From the NCBI GenBank assembly GCA_037447655.1, contig JBBHKE010001424.1:62001-126000 (forward strand): a stretch of DNA of 64,000 bases, given 5' to 3'. A model generated the notes under the pieces. That model did not search any database. It saw nothing but the letters and a program-made list of their open reading frames with translations, and was not told the DNA's origin. Position numbers and translations under genes: made by a program. Numbering within the stretch: position 1 is the first letter of the stretch; every line of letters begins with the position of its first letter. The DNA comes from Zygnema cylindricum. Its lineage: Eukaryota > Streptophyta > Zygnematophyceae > Zygnematales > Zygnemataceae. Of the stretch, positions 48,670 through 60,549 are shown piece after piece.

Positions 48670-51600
48670 TGGTCGTGCTGTTTTGAGAAATCTTCGTTCC
48701 AACAACTTTTATCATAAATGTTATTTTTTGACCGGTTGCATTAAACACCAACTTAGTCGGAGAAATAGTCACTAAAACTCCTTGTGGTTGTTTCAGTTTT
48801 AAGGTATATGTTGATTTTTTTGGACCCTTATTTGTGACCGTACGAGTTGTCGTAAAACCCGATCCCTTGACATTGGTCATCATAAGGGAGGGAGTATTAT
48901 AATGATACGTTTGGACATTTTTTGGGCAATTTTGTTTGGTGAAACTTTTTACATACTCTGGCTTGTAAAATTTACAGAGATAACGAGTATAATCAGAAAT
49001 TCCGGAGTTATAAATGAGTCCCGGATTTGCCGCATTATTTGGCTGAATGAGACCACTTCCGAAATCGAGAGCATTTCCGGAAGTCAAAGGGACAGCTGCA
49101 AAAAAAAGAAACAGAGGAAGGCAGCGAAGAGGAGAAGGAGGAGAGAGAGAAGAGGGAGGAAGGGAGAAGAGGGAGGAGAGTGAGGCGGGGGAATGGGAGG
49201 ACGGAGGGGAGGAGGTGGAAGAAGACGAGGAGGGAGGAGAGACGAGGGAGGAGGGACGAGGAGGGAGGAGGGACGAGGAAAGAGAAGGCACGAGGGAGGA
49301 AGGACGAGGAGGGAGAAAATACCAAGAGGGACGAGGGGGGGAGGAGGGAGGAGGGACAAGGGGGGAGAAAGATGAGGAGGGACGAGGGAAAGGAGGTGGG
49401 TTAGACGTGGAGGGAGGGGCGAGAACGAAGGAGGAAGGAGGGAGGACGGACGAGGAATTAGGAGGACAGAGTAGAGAGGAGGAGAGAAAAGGTAGGAAAT
49501 ATAAGGAGAAAGAAGGAGAAAAGAAATCGAGATAGAAAAAAAAAAGTAATAAAAAAGAAAAAACTGTGAGAGACATTTCCGCTCTCGCCTATTGTGGACA
49601 TCTCGAATCCAACGTCATGCAAAAAGTTGACCTTGGAGTTTCAAAGTTTTCAAAGCTTTTTCCTACTCTTTTCCAAACATTTTATCTTTGATTTTTTTTA
49701 TTTATTTAATTGTTTGTTTCTAAATTGATTGTCGCAAATTTTCCTGCCTAACTTGTTATGGGCAGGGCGAAATTTAACCCCCCAGGGGACCAGAAAAAAA
49801 CCTTGCCAGATTTTCCAGATTTTCCAGATTTTTCCTTTTTTTTCCATTTTCCCTTTTTTCTCTCTTTTGTGCCTCTCTAACTTGTGATGGACAAGCAGGA
49901 TTACAACTCTCCAATGAACGAACTCTATTTTAACTCCCTTTCCTAGTCCATTTCCACTTCTTAACAACTTGTTTTTCTAAGTTTACAATATTGTCTTTTC
50001 CTTTCTTTCCCTCTATCGCACCTGTGGTCGACAAGGCGGAATACAACTCCCCAACAGACCAATCAGGTTGTAGAGATTTCAAAAGCACTAAAGATCCTCC
50101 CACGTGTGGCGCAGCCATCGATGTTCCACTAAAAATGGCCATATAGTTGCCGTCCGGCAATGGGTAACCGAATCCTCCAACGGCGTCCTTGGGAAATGCT
50201 GCAATGATATCCTCGGCCTGAGACCACAACATGATCCAAACAAAATTTTTTTTTACGACATTTTTATTTTGATGGTGACAACGAAGATGACATTATTTTG
50301 ACGCTTTGATTGGATATTTATTTGATTTGATTGGTGACCATTTTAAAACATTTTGATATTTAACGATGACATTTTTAACATGGATACCAAATGACAGGTG
50401 ATTGATTGACCATGTTTGATGACATTTCATTTATTTGACATTGATGACATTTATCGACTGAAGAGAGAGCGATAGAGGGATAGCGAAGGAGAGGGGGCGG
50501 AAAGGTAAGAGAGTCGAAGAAAGTTAGATGGAAGTGTATGTCATTAGTATTTTGAGTGCAAGCTGACGAGCCAGACAGGTGGCATCAGAGGGTTGGCCAA
50601 CATGCGTATGGGATCTCAAAAAGGACATTTATGCAACAATTTGAATTAATTGACAAGGAATATCTCGTTTACATTCGGTGAAACATATACACTGGTGAAA
50701 CATATACAACTTTTGGCCTGAAGTTGTGTCGTACCTTTTGCATATAATATTCTAGCACTCAGATAATGGTTGTTGGTGTTGTTGGAACTAGCTACAAATT
50801 GAAGTTTGGACAAGTTACAAGTGGTTGAAGCTTGTTTTCAATGCTAGATAAGTATAGTGTGATAGACAAAAGCTGCGATACAAACTTGCGTCAACGTTGT
50901 TGGGTTTGACTATATCTAGACATCGAGCCTCTAATCGACACTATATCTCCAGTCATGGACTAGTGGTTGTAATGCTTCTTCTGATGAGAAATTAAATCGT
51001 GTGTGGATAACATCGTTATCGTGGATATTTCTTCTTTGCTTACATATGGTCCATTGAAAAACCCTGAAAAACCTTAAAAAACCCTAAAAAACCTTAAAAA
51101 ACCCTAAAAAACCCTGAAAATGGTCCTCATTGTGATTAAAGCATTCTAGATGGTACATTCTTGGTTATAGATTCCTAACTATTAACCAGTAATAATTGAT
51201 TGAGATTTACAAAAAGATCTTAGGAATACTAATTGAAAAAACGTAACACAAAAGGAATATGTACCAATAATTATCTTGTGAAACTTTGTATACAGACATT
51301 ACTCAATTATGGCACATCTGACAATGCCATTCGTCTTTCTTGATTTTGAGTTTTTAAATTTATTTTTGAGGAACCATAGATTTTGAGAAGTTTAAAAGCT
51401 TTGAGAATTATATATTTATTGAAAAAAAGCAAAATTTGAGAAATATAACGGTAAGAAATTTCAAAGGGGAAGAAATTACAACGTTATGTGAGATAAAATA
51501 GAAATTTGGTGAAAAAAGGCAATAGGAGAAGGAACTTTATTTCGATAAAATTCCGAAATCTTAGAATAAAGAAATTGTGGGAAGAAAAAAATAAAATTGA

Positions 51601-54600
51601 AATGCAATTGAAATCTTACTCTCACCTTCATTATATCCGCGACAGGATTTGGTCCCCTGGATGAAAATCTAGAAATCGAAGGAATTTTAATTTTTTTCAC
51701 AACTGAAGCCGTGATTGCTGCCTTTGGTTTCCTGAAAATAACATAATTTTTTATTAAGGCAGAAGTCATTTTGCCAATAATATTTTCTTTGTAGATTTCA
51801 CTTTCATAAAATTTGTAACGTTTTTTGTAATGCCATTTGGTTAATTTGGAAATGGAGAGAGGTAGGTTGACTAATAGAATTCTGTTAGAAGTCTATAAAT
51901 TTTGAGTAGATGAACTTTTACATACTATTTTCCATAGTTCTAAAATGCGGATTTCATTTCAAGGTGGTAAAAATGGGATTTTTTTTTCAACCAGTAAAAT
52001 ACGGAGTATAATACACGCACTTCAATTTTGGCGCAAAACTTAAGTCTAATGACGACAAATGTTATGGCAACTACACCGTGAATCGCTATTAGTGTGAATG
52101 TTTTTTCACTCCTAAAACATCTTTTCTCCGTACACACATGTCGGATTGTGGATCTGACGGTTGCGATTGAAAGTTGAGATTCTCAGATTTCAATTGGCGG
52201 TTTCCATTTGAAAATCGGAGAAGTGTGTACAGAGAAAAGATGTTTTTAAGTGGCGAAAAAATTATTAACACTAATAGTGATGCACGGTGTACATTAGGCG
52301 TAATTGACGTCATTGTAGTGTTTTTCTCATTGGCCAACAGACGATTCTGACGTCAGAAGGACACACTGAAATAATAATGCTCCAAAACTGAAATTTAAGA
52401 GTTTTAAGAGTACCAATGTGCTACTAGCCTACAGCTGTCTTGTCTTGTAGCACCTATCGTAACATCCCTGGTGATCTCTAAAGCAGTTCCTTGTTTTGTT
52501 GAGTTTTAGAAATTGAGCTTTCTTTAGCTGTCATATTTGGGATTTGAACAGTATCCTAAAAAACCTTTTATATTTTGAACTATGGTAGAGGTGATTGGGT
52601 TTGTTCTATTCGAGACTTGCGCTCGAAGGCTGACATCGGCACAAAATTTGTTGGTGATTTTTACAATTTTGTGCGCGCCTTTCAAAAAATGAAAGTGCTA
52701 GCGACAATCGAATTTGTAAATTTGCACAATTCATGGCGTAATTTTTAAAGTTTGAAAGTGCTAGTTACATATATTATTAAACAATTAGGCAATTTCGACT
52801 TGGTTAAAGTTCATGGGGGCTAGACGTTGCGGTAGACGTATGCGACGAATTTTCCTTTTGCGCAAATGTGGTTTTTTTCTCGACAGAAGAGTTAACTGTT
52901 TGTCCGACAGCAAAACCCCAAAATTGCAAATGCAGGCGCCTTTTGGATCCACCAACGGTGTTGTGAGCAAACGTTTTTTGTCAAATTTAAATGTAGTTTA
53001 ATTGCAGTTTAATTTTTTTTCAAAACATGGAAATTTAAAACCATCCTCTAACTAAAGTTATTTGTAAACCTGTGAATGTATGATAGTACATATTTACAGG
53101 AATAAGAACATGTGTACATAAATATAGAAAGAGAGGCAGGCTGAAATAAGGAAAAAACAATGAATTAAAAGGTAAAAAATGGAGATAAGGCCAAAAAGAA
53201 CAAAAGATAAGTGAAGAAGAGACAATTAAAGAAACCAAGGATTGTTGTGAAGTTTTATCTTACATTTTACCGTTGAGACAAAGAGTCTTTATAGGTAAAT
53301 ACACGCAAAGAAAGAATCAAGGAGCCGGAAATGCGGTTCCGCGGTATAACTAATTTTACACGTAATTGATGTAGATAGAACCAAATTCGGTACAAGGAAT
53401 CGAGAAGGAAAAGATTCCTAGAAGAATCTTCTACACTATGAAAAGTATGAACACAGGCGAAGAGAGTATATAACGCTAATGTAAAGTGCTAGACTTGGAA
53501 TTTTAGCATTCAGGACTTTAACAAAAAGATAGATATCAATGTAGACATAAGCTTCAATAGTAGTTTCAATACATCCCTCGTTTGAAGCATGACAAGTTAC
53601 AAAGACCAAATTTAATATTATGTTTTTGAAACAATGGTCGAGGAAGAGGCTTGGTGAGGAAATCGACAAGTTGATTCATAGTAATAAAGAATAGAAGAAT
53701 TAAGCCAAACCTGTTGGCTCATGTTGAAACGTGGACTATGTGAAGACAGACTGTAAAGGTTGTAATATGGGAATAATGTAGATAAATTACTCTTATGTAT
53801 GTTAGTTAGATTTAATGGCTCGTTGGCTTTAGGTCACTAAACCCAAAATAACATTAATAACACTATCTTTTTCTCTAACTAATGACAATTAACTGTGTAC
53901 TCTATGCTACTCTTAATTAATATATTTTAATAAACGATTATGAACATTCATGTATTCTTGTTAAGAAATCAGTACGGCTTGACTTATTGCGAAATCCCGT
54001 GTTGACCTATTTTTAAAAACGACAAGAAGGACTCGCCATAGGATACAATACTTACGTTTTGTTTAACGCGTATGCCAAGATTTTTTGACCGTCGATGTAA
54101 TCCACGTGGGCGGCCGGCAACCAGTGGGGTTCCGACACCGGCGCCTGTAACGGAGAGATATCTCGCAAAATCATTCCGGCTCCTCCGGCCATCAATACAT
54201 TTATTCCTTTGTCAATGCGGTTGATCGTACCGCGATCACAAAGTACTATTTTCCCTTTGACCTTAGCAGGATTTAAACTGTCTGCTTTGCATAGTCTGAT
54301 CAGCCGACAAAGAGCGTTGGTGTTGATACTATTAGTATTTTAGTACGGATTCATTGCATTTAGTATAAAATTTAGTGTGGTTGATTTTGATAGGATCGCT
54401 TACAAAACATAACAAACACACACAACGCCCAACAACTCACACTAGCAAAGACAATTAAAACTCACACATAAATAAGCACTATTACACTAAGGGCTCGGCA
54501 ATATACCCATATATTAAGCCGAGGCTTTTCTTCCTACTCTCACTCTTACAAAAGTCTCCTTACTCAGGATTCTCTTCATTACTCACAATCCGACTAATGC

Positions 54601-57600
54601 TTAACTAAACAAAGGAATTACATCACTAGCAAGCTAAAATGTTCTCCGAAAACGTGAGGGATGTACGTCCACAAAGCACAAACTACGAGAAAAACACACT
54701 TCACTACCAAGACACCACTTCATCGAAACAAAACGAGACCAAAAGACACGCTACCATGTAACTCACACACGACAAACATACAAACGAAACCAAACATACA
54801 TAACCAAAACAATCATACTAGCACGAAACGAACCGATATTTCGATTCACACAATGTGTCCTACCATTCCCCCTCTTGTTTCGGGAATCCATATATCTTGC
54901 CACAACAAACCTAACTTAGGCCTCCCCTTGACAAACACATCATGCATCACCGGCAAAGTCAACATTTCTACCACTATTGGATTAGCACGAGGTTGCTGTT
55001 CAATATAAGGGTAGAATGTGGTCAGTCCACACTCAAAACGCACTCAAAATAAATGAGTATGGACTTGCCAGACCCAGTATCGGGTTGGTGGCGTAGTGGT
55101 TAGCGCATTCAGAGCTTAAGTTAAAGGTTTTAGGTTCGAGCTCTAGCTGGCTCAATTTTCCCAAGCGTGGGACATGCCGAATTCTACATTCTGCGGAATT
55201 CTAACACTCGCTTCCTCAACTTTAGGCACAAAACTGAATTCTAACTCCCGCGGAATTCTAACAGCAACTTTCGCCACTCTAGGCACAAAACTGAGTTCTA
55301 ACTCCTCAACACTCACGTAGTCGCTACGAAATGTCAGTGAATCCGGATATGTTTCATATGCTTATAAAACACGAGGTTTTTGACCAATGCCATAAAACTC
55401 GTGCTACCTAAGAAAATCTGCTTACACTTAACTGTAATTCCTAGTGCTCCTTCCAATTTTGTTCACTTAAATTGATGCCTTCGCAACATGGCACGCGGCC
55501 ATGTACTTGACTTCCATATAACTCAACGCTATTTTTGACTAGAGTCGAGAAATACAATGGCTTAATGCCCCACAGAAAAAAAAAACATAATCGGACATAG
55601 ACAATCCGGAATCTAAGTCTCCACCCAAGTGCGTGTCACAATATCCATAACACTGTAGCGTTCCACTTGAATCACTAGCCTTATACCAAGTGTACCAATC
55701 AAGTATCAAAAGATTTGCTTAACGGCCTCGCAATTAATGTTTTTTGGGGCTTGACGGTATTTGGTTTTGACAAAAAATGCAGCAGAGTTGTCCGACCTGG
55801 TGTGACACTGAGGTACATGATGTAGGTGATTGCCACTTAGTTGTACTGCACTCTTGGGTCCAAAGGCGTCGAAAGCGGTTTTGCGTCCGTTAGAGAAAAT
55901 CTCGCCAACACCTTTTTATGCTACTGCTCCTAACTTAACATGGTATTCCGCAAACGATCACCGATCACCTCAATCTAAATGTACTTTATTTGGCCCATAT
56001 CCGTCACCTAAATGTGTTTCCTCAAGTACTTTTTCAACTCAATGGTTTCGTCCAAACTTCAAACACCATGATGGAATCATCCACATAGACAAATAAAATC
56101 ATATGATCTTGTCCTTCATAGTTCATGTATTTTTTAGAATGAGCCATTGTTTTTTTGTAGCCACAAGTACCACATCCTCGGTGTCTGCTCTAATCCATAC
56201 AAAGCCGCCACACATACTGAGCTTCATGTTAACCCCTGAGAAGGTGGATCTGAAGGCTCCAGTGTGGTCTCCAGTGTGGTCTCCAGTGTGGTCTTTAGAC
56301 CAGCCGATGGCAAAGGCGTACTTTTCTTCTTTTGTTTCATAGTTACTTTACTCACTAATTTGAGCAAAACCTTTCTCTGTTACCACATGATAGGATCGCT
56401 TACAAAACACAACACACAAACAGCTTACAAGCGGAAGCAAATAAAGCTCACACACAAGCATTCACATTAACACCAAGGGCTCATCAAAATACGCATACAT
56501 TAAGTCGAAGCTTGTCTCTTTACTCCCACTCTTATAAAAGTCTCTTTACTCAACGTCCTCCTTACTTCTCACAATTAGACTAATCCTTAACGTATTGTAC
56601 AAAATTACATCACCACTAAACTCAGAGGTTCTCCACTAACAAAAGGGACAAGGACAGACTTCCACCGACCACAAACTATGGGATAAACAAGCTCTGTATA
56701 CCAAGACACCACTTCACCGAAACAAAATGTGAAAAAGACTAGAAGACATTAACAAACATGCAGATTAAAGGATACATACTGCCCGAACCCGGCCGTTATG
56801 CCTATTCGCACAATGTATCCCAACAAAATTGGACTTAGTGTTGTTGAAGTAAGGGGCTGATTGATGCATCATGGAACGACACCTCACATGTTCAATTTTA
56901 ATCTGATATATTTGATGTGCATTTTGGTTTGGTTGTGGGTTTTTTAGGATTTTTCTAGGGTTTTTGTCGCACACGCACCGTGGAACTCTGAATTTGAAAC
57001 AAAAAACTTTACGTTGTTTACGAAGGATTTTACTGTTTGAATGACTCTTTAGGTCTTTTGTTTGTAGATCAATTGCTGATCCGAATCAGATAATATTTCT
57101 CATTTTGATTGTTTATTGACTCAACAAAATCAAATAAATGCTAGGCTACAAAAAGGTGTTGTTCTTAGGGTTAGATGTGATTGCAAATGCCTCGTTGCAA
57201 CAATGTTCATAAAATTCTTGAAAAACCTTTACTTCGTAATGAATGAATTCAGCCAAATCACGATGAAACAAGAGAATTTTAATTCAGATACAATATGGAC
57301 CAAACTTATTAAAAAAAATATACCTTGTTTTAGGTTGTTAAAGTTACTTACTGAGCTTCGTTCTTGTTGCCACTAGCCGCATTTCCGGCGTAAATAAGAG
57401 AAATGAGAGGTTTAGAGGCACCAGCTGGCACCGTCCCATTGGTAGTTCCAAGGCCCTAAAATTCACCCAATGTACCCCAGTTTTGGTTCAAACAAGCAAA
57501 TTAACGTTTTAACATTACTTTGAATCATATTCCTAGAGCTTCAGTTTTGGTTCAATATTCTTTCTAGAAGAAATGTGCATAAAGGTGGTTTCAGGATGAC

Positions 57601-60549
57601 TTTAGATTTACAATACATTGATACTGACTTGGTTTTAAAAGTGTCAATACCAAAATCAGAGTCTATATTGTTTAATAGTTGCGGCTTTTAAATTGAAAAA
57701 TGGACGCTAAAATACTTCCCCTTGAATTGTAGAATGTAGTGATTTATTTGACAGTTGTGAAATGAGAACAACTCTGGATGGCAATCAAAATTGCCAGGTT
57801 GGTAGAGTTAATTCTTTTTGAAATTACTAAAGGTAAAAAACCAAGCCTTCTAGAATTTGATTTTTTGTATCAAAAAAAATGATAATTATTAACAAAAACG
57901 GCTAACAAAGGAGACTTTAAAGAATTTAAAGGTTTAAATCAAAGGAATCCAGAGAAGAAATCTATAAGAGTTGATTGAGTAAGAGAAATGACGTGATTTT
58001 TGTTGGGTTCCCGGTAGAGAATTGGCCGTCCGCGGATTCGAGTGGCCCGATTCGATTTCGAGTATGGATTCTGCGATTCACGTTGACGTTGCAGTACACC
58101 GTGAATCGCTATTAGCGTTAATGTTTTTTTCGTCTCTTAAAACATCTTTTTTCCGTACACAATTGTCCTATTTTTAATTTGAGACCGCCAATGGGAAGCT
58201 GAGAATCTAACCTTTCAATCGCAACCGTCGGATCAACAGTTCGACATGTGTGTACGGAGAAAAGATGTTTTTAAGTGGCGAAAAAACAATAACACTAATA
58301 GCGATGCACGGTGTACTTTTTATGTTCATGTGTACAGTACTTGTTTGTTTCGTGTGCACGACTTACATTGTATCGGCTCATATAAGAGTTTACAGAGAAG
58401 GCTAAGTTACACCGTGAATAGCTTTTAGTGTTAATAACACTGTATCTGCGCCCCTAAATTTTGACCCTGGAACTTAAAATACAATTAATATTACTAGTAT
58501 AGGTACGGATTAATTAGAGTCAATCACTCTACTTTGGGCGGTTTTTATATAAATTAGTGTACAAAATGTGCCAATACATACTTTTTTTTTTTTTGTACAA
58601 ACGTACAAAAAAAGTCTGAAATAACAGCGTTGAGATGGGAAAGCTGGTGGCGAACCTCCCTCACATTTGATTCCTACTTAAAAAGAAGAGGGGGGAAATC
58701 ACGCGAACTGTTCTCACATGTTGAAACGTCGACTATGTGAACAAAGGCTATAGCAGCTACTGTATGGGAATGTGTATCCGAACTACACCGCTCATCGCTA
58801 TTAGTGTTAATAACACTAATTCGGTCACGACTCTTTTAACCAAAAATCACAAAATAGAGTTAACAACATTATTTAAGGACGTGGACTACAATCTGCCACG
58901 TCTCCTTGTACTAAATTAGTATTATTGATTCTAGTTTCGCATTAACACTAACAAATCTCTAGCGCTAAAAAACCCTAAAAAATCATAAAAACCCTAAAAA
59001 TGCCACCTTGGTCGGAATTCTTATCTTTTGCCATGTGTATGCTTCAGCTAAGAAACGCTTTTGTTTTTGTGATTCTTGTACCGATCCTATCAATTTCGTG
59101 GATTCAATACGCAGAAATTTTATATAATGTTAACTATTTTGTGGATTTAACACGCAAAAACTTTATATAATGTTACGCGATCTGACCTGCAATATTTAAG
59201 ATCAATAATGCTAGGACAAAACATCAGTGCGGAAAGAATTTTATAAATTCTTTTTAAACTTCGTAAAACGTGACATGACTAAACCCATAAGCATTTAAGG
59301 CAAATTCAAATATAGTATAACATGGAATAGAATGAATCTCATCTACCCGCTGACCACATTGAATTTTTAAGATCAATTACGCCAAGCTAGCACAATCCAC
59401 ACCAATCAGGATGAAAAGTGTGAGATAATGATGAAAGTAATGACTATCCTCTCAAAAGCCACCTTCCTTGGGTACTAAAAAACATTCAGCTTAAGAATAA
59501 TATTGATACATGGCCACATTGTGCTTTTGGTAAAAAATTTATTATTTCGAGTGTCACTCACAATCACCTTCAGCAAAATCAATCTCATCTTGTTCTTAAA
59601 AAGAAAAATTCCTCCAGACAAAGCTTGGAAAGAAAAAAAAGTGGAAAACGGTCGGAAAACTAACCTGGAACATAAACCCATTGCCTAAGAAGACTTTGTT
59701 TGAAAATTTTCGCGGCATAGTATTCGATCCGACCGACAGATACCATGGTGCAGCATTACGAACTGTTGCCAAACTTGGTCCACTATTTCCGGCTGCTAAA
59801 GATAAAGGAATTCCAGCCACGGCGACATGAAATGTCGCGATTTCCGAAATTTCATCAAAAGGAGGATTTGGGGCAGAGTCTGGTCCTATTGACATAGATA
59901 TAACATCGACTCCATCTGCAATTGCCGTATCCAGTGCTTTATACATATCCTCTTCAAGACAATCTTCGCCAAAACAAGCCTGCGTACAATCTTACGGAAA
60001 TAGGTTAAGATAGTTTAGAAACCTATAAATAAAGAAAGTGTTTAATGAACATAAGAAGAACATAAATGATAACTTTAACGATTACATAACAACAGACTAG
60101 GAGCACCTAAACCAAACACCAAAGAAATAAACAACCAGTAGTTCAGTCTTTTTCTTCCTTATATTTTTTCTCACAATTTTTCTCATCCTGAGTACCTTGT
60201 AAACGGATATATGTGCTCCATAGGCAATTCCATGAGCTTGTCCAAAAAAAACTCCATCTATAGAAACATTATTCACAAATCCTCCGGCCGCGGTGGAGGC
60301 CACGTGGGTTCCATGGCCGTGATTATCTCGGGGGGAACGGTACTCTGTGGAAGGAGGAGAGGTACCCGAATAAAAATAACGGGCACCGACAATTTTTCTG
60401 CAAATAAAGAAACGTGAATCTGGAAAGAAATATTAAAAAACTCAATTTTGCATTTTATTTTGATGTTCGTACATAGGTTCCTTGAGAAGGGAGTCGCTTC
60501 AATGTACATACTTATTACTAAGGTAACAATTGATGGTAATAAGTCCATG
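48670..60549 (-). CDS. subtilisin-like serine protease (plant subtilase), incomplete gene model
   Basis: Exons with GT-AG sites and continuous phase: 60549-60512 (short, least certain), 60397-60196, 59979-59665, 57455-57352, 54295-54056, 51731-51626, 50217-50022 and 49095-48670. The second exon has KIVGARYF and the catalytic His in HGHGTHVASTAAG. The third has the oxyanion Asn in AAGNSGPS. The fourth and fifth form the PA-domain stretch (AKVKGKIVLCDRG). The sixth has SRFSSRGPNP. The seventh has the catalytic Ser in SGTSMAAPHVGG. The eighth has LDFGSGLIQPNNAANPGLIY and the Fn3-like C-domain (TRTVTNKG). Secreted endopeptidases of this family mature extracellular proteins. Not found: the prodomain and Asp (DTG) exon, the usual PDVTAPG between exons six and seven, and the last exon. 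Either the gene is decayed or small exons escaped me. Confidence 0.85.
49100..49570. repeat. 470-bp polypurine (GGGACGAGGAGGGAGGA-type) tract in a subtilase intron
   Basis: Nearly uninterrupted G/A on the plus strand, so pyrimidine on the coding strand, ending at the 3' splice site of the exon starting at 49095. Long ORFs on either strand here are composition artefacts. Confidence 0.9.
51057..51120. repeat. 10-bp telomere-like repeat AACCCTAAAA x6
   Basis: Six consecutive 10-bp units (CCCTAAAAAA with CCTTAAAAAA and CCCTGAAAAA variants), i.e. TTTTTTAGGG on the other strand. Flanked by TGGTCCATTG on the left and TGGTCCTCATTG on the right, a possible target duplication. Lies in the sixth-to-seventh exon interval of the subtilase. 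Confidence 0.85.
52072..52291. mobile_element. 220-bp MITE (TACACCGTG termini) in a subtilase intron
   Basis: Begins TACACCGTGAATCGCTATTAGTG and ends CACTAATAGTGATGCACGGTGTA, long inverted repeats that include 'aaaacatcttttctccgtacac' on each side. Outermost TA/TA fits a TA target, suggesting a Tc1/mariner (Stowaway)-like origin. Closely related to 58095-58315. Confidence 0.88.
52800..52990. repeat. dispersed segment shared with 60955-61130
   Basis: AAAACCCCAAAATTG...CAGGCGCCTTTTGGATCC here corresponds to GACCCCCAAAATC...CAGGCGTTTTCTGGATCC at 61045-61082, with looser similarity upstream. Function unknown. Confidence 0.4.
54388..56825 (-). mobile_element. internally deleted copia element (2.4 kb) in a subtilase intron
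   Basis: LTRs are at 56825-56388 (5', begins TGTTGGGATACA, ends GATCCTATCA) and 54865-54388 (3'). Next to the 5' LTR the minus strand reads TGGTAACAGAG (about 56386-56376), a good match to the initiator-Met primer-binding site. Next to the 3' LTR is a polypurine tract, AAGAGGGGGAA (about 54876-54866). Inside are RT scraps with YVDD (56087-56076) and RNase H scraps (GGDLDSGLSMSDYVF, LSYMEVKYMAACHVAK). Gag, protease and integrase are absent. LTRs are clearly diverged, so the insertion is old. The flanks show no clear 5-bp duplication. Confidence 0.88.
55084..55190 (+). mobile_element. tRNA-derived SINE head inside the copia element
   Basis: A-box TGGCGTAGTGG at 55089-55099 and B-box GGTTCGAGCTC at 55133-55143 are spaced 44 bp apart as in a tRNA, but no full cloverleaf or acceptor stem closes. 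This is the internal Pol III promoter of a tRNA-derived SINE. Its body and tail are not defined. 55190-55315 contains a ~62-bp near-duplication (gcggaattctaac... ctaggcacaaaactga). Confidence 0.6.
58095..58315. mobile_element. 221-bp MITE (TACACCGTG termini) in a subtilase intron
   Basis: TACACCGTGAATCGCTATTAG and CTAATAGCGATGCACGGTGTA termini, perfect over the outer nine bases. The internal body matches 52072-52291 partly in the opposite orientation ('gaccgccaatgggaagctgagaatct'). Confidence 0.9.
58408..58950. repeat. two solo termini of the same MITE superfamily
   Basis: TTACACCGTGAATAGC...TTAGTGTTAATAACACT at 58408 and CTACACCGCTCATCGCTATTAGTGTTAATAACACT at 58784 share the TIR but are followed by unrelated bodies. 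58925-58945 has a reverse-like 'attaacactaac'. Confidence 0.5.
58966..59000. repeat. short telomere-like tract
   Basis: AAAAAACCCTAAAAAATCAT followed by AAAAACCCTAAAAATG. Three units of the same 10-bp motif seen at 51057 and 62179, one degenerate. Confidence 0.6.

Noticed and set aside
49047-49535. 162-codon Arg/Gly/Glu-rich plus-strand ORF
   Set aside because: Pure composition effect of the purine tract.
48464-49576. 370-codon minus-strand ORF
   Set aside because: It runs from a CT-only intron tract through the splice acceptor into the real subtilase exon (49095-48670). The N-terminal half is intron.
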